A stretch of DNA of 60,000 bases from Nymphaea colorata (taxonomy: Eukaryota > Streptophyta > Magnoliopsida > Nymphaeales > Nymphaeaceae), in contig NC_045144.1 in the NCBI RefSeq assembly GCF_008831285.2, forward strand, positions 21,593,716 to 21,653,715, given 5' to 3'. Each line of letters starts with the position of its first letter. Positions within the stretch are counted from its first letter, which is position 1. The position numbers were made by a program, and so were the translations under genes. The notes beneath the pieces are model-generated. The model did not search any database and was not told the DNA's origin. It was given only the letters and a program-made list of their open reading frames with translations. Shown one piece after another: positions 48,023 through 57,310 of this stretch.

Positions 48023-51000
48023 ATGGCTACACTTTCCAAAACCATGGACAGCAAATCGCCTGATGAATTTGTCCAACGGCTGGAGTCCTCCATGGCAGAC
48101 TTCCACCAAGAAATTAACCTTCGTCTTCAAGAATCTTGGCAGCGCATGGAACAATATTTTCAGCAAGCTGATCAAAGGTTCACCGATTTACAAGAAGCGA
48201 TTGCTTCCTGTCCTCAGTTGGGTAAGGACTTTGATACTAGAGGGCTCTTAGGAGCACCACCTCCTCACCCCACCTCAATGACAGCAACAACTTCCATCAC
48301 CGCAGCATCCTCCGCTTCACCCGCTACTGCACAACCCACCATTCCACCTATGGTACGGCGTGCTGGTGATGGCCCGTTACGTGTCAATTTTCCAGAGTTC
48401 ACTCCTACTAATCCCAGGTATTGGATTCGTAAATGTTAGCAATACTTTGATGTTAATGACGTTGATGAACACCGCAAGGTGAAGCTCGCCCGCCTCCATC
48501 TCAACGAAGAAGGTGACACTTGGCTATCCAATGAACTGCTCCACCACAATGACCTCACCTGAACTCAATTCGTGGATCGATTATGCGCTCGATTTGGCGT
48601 TCAAGATTCTGAAACAGTCATTGCTGAATTCAACGACCTCAAACAAAGAGGAAGTGTTGCCGATTACATCAAGCGATTCGAGGACTTACAAGGACAGGTG
48701 TTATGTGCCCACGCCACCATCTCCGACAAGTACTTCATTTCCTGTTTTGTTGGCGGACTTAATGACCCACTTCACCAGCTCGTCCGGGCTCATGCACCTC
48801 TCACTATTCAGGAGGCCATGGCCAAGGCCAAGTTGCACGAAGCCGCTTGGAAGTCACTTGCAAGGCACCAACCAATTCGTACCTCGCCGTCAGCCCCGTT
48901 CCATTTCGAAGGACTGAAACCCCCATGGGACCCACAAAAAGTCAAGAAGGATCCCACATGCTATCGCTGTGGCGCCCACTGGGTTCGAGGACACACTTGC
49001 AGACCTCGTCAGCAGAGTGAAGCTCATGTCTTGGACGAACCCGATTTGGATGACGGTGGCACCGGGGAAGAACACCCAGTCCCTACCCCGGATGAACACC
49101 TTGTGGAACTCTCCATGCACGCCATTAATGGGAGTACCGGTAGCGGCACCTTTAAGTTAAGGGGGCACATCCGTCACAAGCCAGCCTTGATTCTATTAGA
49201 TACAGGGAGTACCGCAACTTTTATTAACTCCAAATTGGTTGATGCTCTTCATTTGGATGTCTTGGACGGCCCGGAAATGACCATTGCACTAGCCAATGGC
49301 ATGAGAGTCGGGTGCTCCAAAACTTGCCCTGACTTGAGCTGGGAGATGTGTGGCAGTCACTTTCGACGTGATTTTCGCATTCTTTATCTTGGTACTTACG
49401 ACATTGTCTTGGGTACAGACTGGATGCAGGAGGTGAACCCCATCACTTTCGATTTTGTGCAGTCCCAGGCCACCATTAAGAAGAACGGGAAGGAAGTCAT
49501 TCTCAAGGGCCATCGTGGGGACTTGAAATAAATGGAGGAGCTCAGTTGTCTAATAAATAGTAGTACTTCCAAAAACATCAACAGCCAGCAGGTCGAGCAC
49601 GTGGCTTGGGTATTCGAGGTAGACCACCAGCTGCCAGCGCTTCCAATATCAAATTCAATTGCATGTACTACTTGCGGCGGATCTGACCTTCCCATGGAAT
49701 TCCAAGAAAGGCTGCATCTCTTGCTTGGCTCCTTCACCGACCTGTTTGAAGCACCCAACAAACTTCCACCTCAACGTTCTCATGACCACGGGATCACACT
49801 AGTTCCAGGGACCTCACCAATAGCCGTCCGGCCATACCGCTACTCTTACCACCAAAAAAGGGAGATCGAGGTCCAAGTGCAAATCCTATTGGATGTTGGG
49901 TTTATCCGTCACAATCATAGTCCGTTCGCCTCGCCCATCTTGCTCATTAAAAAGAAAGATGGTAGTTGGCAAATGTGTGTGGATTACCGTGGACTCAACT
50001 GCCGGACGATCAAGGATCAATATCCGATTCCAATCATTGACGACCTTCTTGATGAACTACATGGCGCAAAGGTATTCTCCAAGCTCGACTTACGGGCTGG
50101 GTACCATCAAATTCGTATGAAGGAGGAGGACGTTCCTAAAATGGCATTTCGGACACACCAAGGCCATTACGAGTTTCGGGTGCTACCCTTTGGTCTTACT
50201 AATGCCCCCGCCACCTTTCAGTCCTTAATGAATCAGGTTTTGGCTCCATCCTTACGTCAATTTGTCCTGGTATTTTTTGATGACATACTGATTTACAGCC
50301 GCAAGTTGTCCTTACACATTGAGCATCTTGCGATGGTGCTAGAGTTACTACACTGTCAACAATTCTACCTCAAGTTATCCAAATGCGAATTTGGCATGAC
50401 TAAAATTGATTACCTGGGACACGTCATATCAGGAGAAGGAGTCAGTATCGACCCAAGGAAGGTTGAGGCCATGCTCAGTTGGCCCACAGCCAAAACCGTA
50501 AGAGAGTTGCGAGGTTTCCTTGGCTTAACCGGTTACTACCGGTAGTTCATACGACATTACGGTGTGGTGGCGCAACCCCTAACCAATCTCCTCAAGAAGG
50601 ACGCCTTCTGCTGGTCTCCAGACCCAGATGAGGCTTTCACAAATCTTAAGCATCTCCTATCAACTTCTCCCATCCTAGCGTATCCTGATTTTAATAGTGA
50701 ATTTGTGTTGGAGACAGATGCATCGGAGCAGGGCATAGGGGCGGTCTTAACTCAACATGGGCATCCAATCGCATACATGAGTGAAGCAATCGGCCCTCGT
50801 AATGCTGGATTGGCCACCTACGAAAAGGAGTTGATGGCTGTCCTCTTGGCGGTGGCGCGTTGACGACATTATTTGGAAGGAGCCCATTTTGTGATCAAGA
50901 TGGATCATCACAGCTTACAATTCCTCTCGGATCAGAAGGTTCATACAAACTTGCAACAGAAGGGTGTTTCTCGCTTGATGGGGCTGAATTTCTCTATCGC

Positions 51001-52593
51001 CTATCGAAGGGGATTCGATAACAAGACAGCCGATGCTCTATCGCGCTTCACAAAAGTAACCAAGGACGGCATCCCAAACGAGGTGTGCGCTATATCCTCA
51101 GTCATTCCAGCCTGGAAGGCTTCAATTGAAAAGAGTTATATTGGAGATACCAAGGCAACTCAAATCAAAGAGGACTTATTAATTGCTCCGGATGACAGAC
51201 CCAATTTCAAGTTGCATCAAGGTCTGTTGCATTACAAAAGCCGTCTTTATGTAGGCTGTTTTGGAAATCTTCGCCACGAGATCATTCAACAATTACATGA
51301 CACGGCCGTTGGAGGGCACTCGGGCAGGTTAGCAACTTATAAATGAATCAAAAGACATTTTTATTGGCCAGGCCTCAAGAAGGAAGTAGATAATTACGTT
51401 GCTAACTGTGACACATGCCAAGGATGCAAATCAGAAACCGTGGCAAACCCCGGTTTACTTCAGCCCCTACCAATTCCAACAGGCAATTGGAAGGACATTG
51501 CGCTTGATTTCATTGAAGGATTGCCTCGATCGCAAGGCAAGGAAGTGATATTAGTGGTGGTGGATTAAGTACGGCCACTTCATTGCCATGGCGCATCCAT
51601 TCACTGCCATTCAAGTGGCTCAAGCTCTCTTCGACAACGTGTTCAAACACCACGGACTCCCTGAAACAATGGTCTCAGACCGAGACAAGATCTTCACCAG
51701 CAATATGTGGCGTGAGCTCTTCAAAGCTTTTGGTACCCAGCTAGCCCTTAGTTCAGCATATCATTCCCAATCTGACGGCCAAACAGAAAGACTCAATCAA
51801 TGCCTCAAACATTATCTCAGAGCAATGTGTTTCAATCGACCCAGCACTTGGAACAATTGGTTGTCACTAGCTGAATTCTGGTACAATAGTTCCAACCATA
51901 CTGCCATCAAGAGTTCACCCTTCGAGGTGGTTTATGGTAGCTCACCACCTCCCATTCCCGGAATTCACAGCAAACAGCCCTCCATAGCCGTGGTTACCGA
52001 TTATACCACCAGACATGCTCAAATGGTGCGCTTATTATCTGAATCACTAGCTCGAGCCCAGAATCGCATGAAGATTCAAGCTGACAAACAACGAAGTGAG
52101 AGGGAGTTTGCTGTAGGAGACTGGGCGTTCTTGAAGCTCCAACCGTACCGACAAAGCTCACTAGCTATCCGTACCAACCTCAAGCTTGCAGCCAAGTATT
52201 ATGGACCTTTCTGTGTACTAGCTCGGGTAGGATCGGTGGCTTACAAACTTGATCTACCTCCATCTTGCGCAATCCACCCAGTTTTTTCATGTGTCGTTAC
52301 TTGAACGACGAGTTGGAGAAGGACAGGTACCAATCACTACACCACCTGTCACTAATAAAGAGGGCCTAATTCGGTCTGAACCCGAGGCAATACTAGATCG
52401 CTGTTTGGTAAAGCGTCACAATGCAGCAGTCGTCCAAGTACTTGTTAAATGGGCCAATTTACATGAAGATGAGGCGACATGGGAGGATTATAATGCGATT
52501 AAGGCTCAATTTCCCATCATATCAGAATTAAATCAAACTACTATTCTTGAGGACAAGAACAGTTTCAAGGGGGGTCGAGTGTCACAATCTTAA
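48023..52593 (+). pseudogene. Gypsy-1 gag-pol with chromodomain, six or more stops
   Basis: From ATG 48023: gag (48360-48900; YIKRFEDLQGQVLC), zinc knuckle CYRCGAHWVRGHTC near 48960, protease ILLDTGSTATFI near 49195, reverse transcriptase 49800-50540 (IKKKDGSWQMCVDYRGLN; catalytic FFDDILIYS near 50275), RNase H 50690-51050 (LETDASEQGIGAVL), zinc-binding GGHSGR...HFYWPG...C..C near 51310-51420, integrase core 51640-51800 (SDRDKIFTS; HSQSDGQTERLN) and chromodomain 52420-52510 (VLVKWANLHEDEATWED). Interruptions occur near 48437, 48560, 49529, 50543, 50861, 51344, 51566 and 52302. Several are single-base stops (CGA to TGA, TGG to TGA type) in otherwise well-preserved sequence. Chromodomain integrases target chromatin in intact elements. 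Confidence 0.93.
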
Positions 52594-52910
52594 TCGTGAA
52601 TTGGTCTATCGTGGTATCATGGCAATGGTTAGTAGGCGTCATGGTCATAGTGAGCCTTCAGTTAAGTTGATTTCAGTTATTCCATGAAGTGGGTTGTTCC
52701 ACATCCGTGCAAGAAGTTATTTCCTGTTAGTGGGTTAGCCACGATTGCGTGTTTTGAGGCCTCCACTTCTGATTAAGGAGTATAAGGCCCTTAGTTGTTA
52801 ATGTGAAAGCATAGACGTTTATTCCCAATTCTCCTTACTCCTTCTGTCTCTCCCTCACATTCTGCTCTATCCCTCTCTTCAAGACTTTGTTTTACAAGCA
52901 GAACGTAACA
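52580..52910 (+). repeat. Gypsy-1 3' LTR
   Basis: 331 bp, preceded by the purine-rich tract AAGGGGGGTCGAG, ending GAACGTAACA. Confidence 0.95.
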
Positions 52911-53333
52911 GTTTCCTACGTGCATGTATGTAGTTCTTTCTGTCTGTATGTTTCTCTCTCTCTCTTCCTCTCATTTTTTAAACATTTTGCCCCTTTCTCC
53001 CTCTCTCTCCCCCAAATGCAACCCTAACCTAACTCCTCCGCCGGCGCCTGCTTCAACCTTTGGCGTTCCTCTCGCAATCGGCAGCTCCGTTGAAGCCTTC
53101 AGCCTTCAAGGTTTCTGTCGCAGCTGGCAGCTCTACTTCATTCTTCATCCTTCAAGGTTTGTGTCTTTTTTCTTTTCTCTGTTTTTTGTTTCTCTGTTTC
53201 CTGCGTGCATGTATGTAGTTCTCTATCTCTCTCTTTCTCGTTTTTTTTGTGCATTTTATTCTGTTTGTGTTGAAGACTAGAATGTTGGATAGACAGTTTG
53301 AAAATAGTCTTCATCTCTTTTAATGGCCTCCAG

Positions 53334-53421
53334 ATTGCAAATCACCTAGACCGTGCAGTTGCAAACTTGGGAAGAAGGCCTTTGAAGGTTTTGGTCCAAG
53401 TGAATACAAGTGGTGAAGCAT
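53334..53421 (+). pseudogene. captured exon of a PLP-homeostasis (YggS/PROSC-type) gene
   Basis: Between a CCTCCAG acceptor and a GTGAGC donor the frame reads IANHLDRAVANLGRRPLKVL then VQVNTSGE, characteristic of the YggS/PROSC family that binds pyridoxal phosphate and buffers its level. The NTSGE motif is highly conserved in the family. Only this one exon is found; the PLP-binding lysine region and the rest are absent. It lies inside hAT-4 and is followed directly by exons of another gene, so it is a chimeric capture. Confidence 0.8.
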
Positions 53422-53480
53422 GTGAGCCATCGCGTATTTCTCCATTTTAGCTACACATTCTCTTTTTTCTGTGTCCGTAG

Positions 53481-54182
53481 GCAAGGAACTTCTTAAGTTA
53501 GTGGAGTCAACACTCTCAAAGGGTGCTCGACCAAGTGGCCAAAGAAAGGCATCTAATTCTGTTGGTGAGTCTTTATAGCACTTGATTCCTCAATCTGTTT
53601 GCTGAAGAAAAACGTCAGTTAATTCTTGTGGTTGTATAACATCTGCTGAGACTGTGATGCTTCAACCGCAGTGCTTGGAAAAGTTTCTTTCTCCTTAATA
53701 ATCAAAGAAAAAGTCTGTTATAGTTTCCGTGTCACCTCAATCAGGAGCATCATTAGCAAACCAAGGTGTCACCTCAATCAAGAGCATCATTAGCAAACCA
53801 AGGTTCCTTTCACAGCCGAAAGCAACCCAATGTTCTATTTTAGTTAATTTCTCATTGCAAAGACCAGAGATTCCAACTACTTAATCTAGGTTTATTTATT
53901 CATGCAACAACATTTAATTTGTACTTAGCAATGTACAGGTCTGTGCTTGGAATTTAAATTGCAGAAATTGTTCTGTTGCAACTGTGTTTTGTTGATAGCA
54001 GGAGGGATTGTGCTTGACAGAGAGGTGAGTTTCTTTATTTATCAAGAGCTTAACTGGACAGTTGACTGTGTTTTGTGAGTTTCTTTATTTAAATTGCAGA
54101 TGGTTTATTCATTGCAGCTGACCACCCATCTGTCACACTTGCTGTTGCAGCTGGTTCTTCATTGCTTGCACTGAAAAGTATT
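53481..54182 (+). pseudogene. unidentified captured exons downstream of the PROSC exon
   Basis: Three exon-like pieces with splice signals. 53481-53564 (CGTAG acceptor, GTGAGT donor) reads KELLKLVESTLSKGARPSGQ and RKASNSV. 54002-54024 (AGCAG, GTGAGT) reads GGIVLDRE in phase with the first. About 54100-54178 reads LFIAADHPSVTLAVAAGSSL followed by GTATTA. The pieces look like one gene because phases link the first two. I do not recognise the family. The last piece has the alternation of small and hydrophobic residues seen in a membrane segment. Confidence 0.45.
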
Positions 54183-55119
54183 ATATACAACCCATTCTCC
54201 TCCCTTTGTCTCTCTCGATCTTATTTGAATCCATGCCTCATGGTATTCAGTGATGCACATAAAAACACACCTTCACTTGTTAGTTGTTATATTTGCCTTG
54301 ACCTGCTCTGTCATTGACAACAGCATTCATGTCACTTTCATAAGTTTAATAGTTTTATCAGGTCTCACATACCAATGAACTATTGCTAGTTTGCTACCAT
54401 TCAGTAGAAACTTGTACATTAAAATTCTTAAACTTTATGATCCCATATTACTGAAATATACAAACACACCAGAAATGGCAGATCATGTCCAATTGTTAAT
54501 CCCTTGTCATTGTGTAAAAAGATAATGGTAACTGTGTTTTTTTACCCTGGACCTACTTTAATTTTTTCCAGCATCCGTCTACATGTTCCAAGAAATTCAA
54601 TTGCCATTGTCATTTCCCTTGTGCAGTATGCTGTGCCTTTTCTCAACATTCAGCACTTGCTTCAATTCCCTTGTTTGATGCTCAACTTGAATGTCTATAT
54701 AATGACCTATGTTCCAGAGGTGAACCACGTGACTTGTGTTTCAACAAAATAGTGAACATGAATTTATTCCAAATATTTTCAGCTTCTGTTATTTAATATG
54801 ATTTACTCAACAGATGATAGTTGTAATTGGTGGCCGTTGGGAGATTAAGTCAGTAAACTTTGGCATGATACTTTACATGCGTTGCCCATGACACAACCAC
54901 ATACTCTCGTTATGGAGTTTATCTATGAAATAGTGTCCCATTTCCCATGATCTTAGCAAGAAACCATCATATTAATTTTCATCCATTTGTGATGATTTTT
55001 TCTCCAGAACTCAAAGTAAAAGGGACATATTCAAGTACAAAGAAAAGTTAACATCTTAGATGGTCTTTATTTTATTATCTCATAAAGATAGCATTGGCTT
55101 GAATTTTGAAATTTTTATA

Positions 55120-55159
<40 letters not shown>

Positions 55160-56100
55160 ATTAGTGTAGATCCAGGTTAATGCTTTTTATGATGACAATC
55201 AGTGCTTTTTGTTTCATATTCTCTTTTTATTTCACCTCTTAAGAACAGTTTTTTAAATTTGACAATAATGTGACATAGTCTTTTTTCTGTTATTCAGGAG
55301 CTTGTTGTTATTGTGGCTAAAGGAAGGAATGGTTCATTTTCAAGTTTTGGCTAAAAGTTGGGAGAAAATCATGATAGAAACTCTTTCTTCCTGTATACCA
55401 TATAACAAATTTATCATTGATGTCTGGACTTAGCTATTCAAGTTTTGTTGGTTCTCCCTCATGGGACTGAGCTTGAAAATCATGCTCAACCTTGCAATAC
55501 TGAAGCCATATAAAGCTTAAGCCTACATACCTTAGCTCATGCATAGTCACACAAAATGATTTTGAGTTGTGAAGGTAGTGTAAATGGTCAAAGAATTGTG
55601 TTCTCGCTAATGCAAGCCCAACTATTGTACTTCTGTATGAATGATACTTTTGCTGCACAGTGTGGATAGAAACTTGAGTTCTGTACATATATGTGCTGTC
55701 CATTTGTGCAACGTTGAGTTAATTTTCATTAAAGCTGACCTTGTCAATTTGGTTATGATTGATTTCTGATAACCGGATTCAAACTATATCTATCTAATAA
55801 ATGGATGGCAATTGACAAACCAATCTTTACCAAGCTGAAATGGAACATGAGGAGCTCAGTAAGTTACCCATTGCTTTATTTCATTTCATAGTCCCACTAT
55901 CCGAACAGTATAATTATGTTCCACTTCCTGTTATGAAATACTTATTGCCAACTTCTTCAATGCCTATAAAATATTGTGTAAGGATGCTGATTGCTAATGA
56001 ATCTTGTAGCAACCTACACATGCTTTTGTATGTATCAGTTTGAACTTTACTAGAGTGTGGCGTATCAATTGATGCAATAGATAAGCTGTTTTTTATTTTT
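54183..56100. other. hAT-4 3' region, mostly intron-like
   Basis: AT-rich sequence with a (GT)n(GA)n run at 55120-55159. A coding-like stretch ELVVIVAKGRNGSFSSFG at 55300-55352, after TTATTCAG, may be one more exon of the captured gene. Nothing else is recognisable. Confidence 0.4.
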
Positions 56101-56109
56101 GTGTTCCTT

Positions 56110-56383
56110 GGTAACAAGTTAATCGAGTTTTAATCAAGCTCGAGCTCAACAAGTAAGGATGAGTAGTCTAAACGAGTTTAACAAGCTTAATCGAGTCAAG
56201 CTCGAGCTCGACACGTGACTATCGAGTCGAGCTCGAGCTCGACACGTGACTATCGAGTCGAGTTCGAGCCAATGTAGTCGAGTTATTTTCGAGCTCAAGC
56301 CAAGTCGAGCTCGAGGTCTTCTTTAGTCGAGCCGAGCTCGAGCTGGCCGAGCTCGGGCTCGACTCAGCTCATGTTCAGCCCTA
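56110..56383 (-). repeat. hAT-4 right subterminal and terminal repeat
   Basis: Repeated GAGTCGAGCTCGAGCTCGAC units, including two copies of CTCGACACGTGACTATCGAG, end in ATGTTCAGCCCTA. It mirrors the hAT-1 right end. Confidence 0.85.
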
Positions 56384-56391
56384 GTCCCATG

Positions 56392-57310
56392 CTACCGGTG
56401 GCACACCTCGACCCTGGAGCCTCAAGGCAAAAGGGAATCGAGTGACCAGAGCAGTGGCGAACACGGTCGATGCGAACCACTCTTCAGCAGAGGTGATATA
56501 TTTTAACTCTTGTGCGTACACCATTTCTGATTTCTTATTATTATCATTGTTTTCCTTTTGAAATCCGAGTCTAATTTCGTATTGTTTTTCTTACGATATC
56601 CACTATTAGAGTCTAATTTCGTCTAGCATGCTTTAACATCCAAACGACATGATTGAAAGAGCATAAAAGAAAATGACGAAATATACATATTAAACGGAGA
56701 GGCAGAGTGCATTTCAGACATCACAGGCACCACAGAGGTTCAGACTCGAAGAACAAGGCTCTGATACTAGTGATACCAGTGATGAAACTACCAAAGAGGA
56801 ACGGCACCTGTAATCAAAACTTATCTTAGCAGCAATTGACCAGTGGCTCTGAACTTACTTGAGTTCGAAGAACAAGCCTCTGATACTAATGATACCAGAA
56901 ACTACCACAGCGGAATGGCACCTATAATCAGACCTTATCTTAGCAGCAATTCACCAGTGGTTCTCCAAGATGAGCGTCAAGAGGTGGCACCTGCGTTAGA
57001 TAGGGAATAAGAGGAAGTTCAAGATGAGCGTCAAGAGGCAGCACCTGAGTTAGATAGAGAAGAAGAGGCGGAACCAGAACAAAGAACAGATTTAGGGAAG
57101 TTACGGGTTTGCTTGCTATGGTATTCTCTCCATTTGCCTTAAGTTGAAATTAGCTGGGCTTTTTATAGACCGCCAAAAAGATTTATGGTGAGGTTTTTTA
57201 TTTAATCTGCAAGTGAACCCTCTTGTAATTTTACAACATGTAGAGATAGACTGAGGGTCACTATCCAACAATGCTATGCCCCAAGCATGTTGGCAAATCA
57301 TTGATACTAT
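56392..57310. repeat. degenerate tandem duplications after hAT-4
   Basis: A 119-bp unit is duplicated (CGAAGAACAAG-CTCTGATACT at 56747 and 56866). Next is a 54-bp unit at 56966 and 57020 encoding QDERQE(V/A)APxLDRE in one frame, broken by a TAA. GGCTCTGATAC near 56758 resembles a minus-strand Met-tRNA primer site, so a decayed LTR element is possible. Confidence 0.55.

Larger units (their letters stand above)
47672..52910 (+). mobile_element. Gypsy-1: Ty3/gypsy chromovirus with short LTRs, nested in hAT-4
   Basis: LTRs at 47672-48002 and 52580-52910 are both 331 bp, begin TGTCACAATC and end CGTAACA, and differ at few positions. The flanks are ATTTC (47667-47671) and GTTTC (52911-52915). The tandem-repeat copies show GTTTC as original, so this is a 5-bp duplication with one later change. 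The primer site TGGTATCAGAGC is at 48005-48016. Short LTRs and the C-terminal chromodomain suggest a Reina-like chromovirus; the lineage is inferred. Confidence 0.93.
47184..53255. repeat. 274-bp tandem repeat, three copies, split by the gypsy element
   Basis: Copies start at 47184, 47458 and about 52978. Each contains AACATTTTGCCC, CCCAAATGCAACCCTAACCT, CTCCGCC and CTTCAAGGTTT, then TGCATGTATGTAGTTCT. The second copy is interrupted at 47672-52910 by the gypsy element, so it spans 47458-47671 plus 52916-52977. The repeat resembles a duplicated leader exon with a splice-like AAGGTTT end. Confidence 0.9.
46929..56383. mobile_element. hAT-4: hAT element with captured gene fragments and a nested gypsy element
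   Basis: A perfect 8-bp duplication GTCCCATG is at 46921-46928 and 56384-56391. The left end is TAGGGGTGAACAACGAGTCG and the right end, reverse-complemented, is TAGGGCTGAACATGAGCTGA; both share the hAT-1 family arrays. Without the gypsy it is about 4.2 kb. It contains a 274-bp tandem repeat (three copies), a PLP-homeostasis gene exon at 53334 and further unidentified exons to about 54180. No transposase is visible. Confidence 0.93.

Noticed and set aside
47672-52910. Endogenous pararetrovirus
   Set aside because: Perfect-length LTRs, gypsy domain order with integrase and a chromodomain show an LTR retrotransposon; no movement-protein or caulimovirus features.
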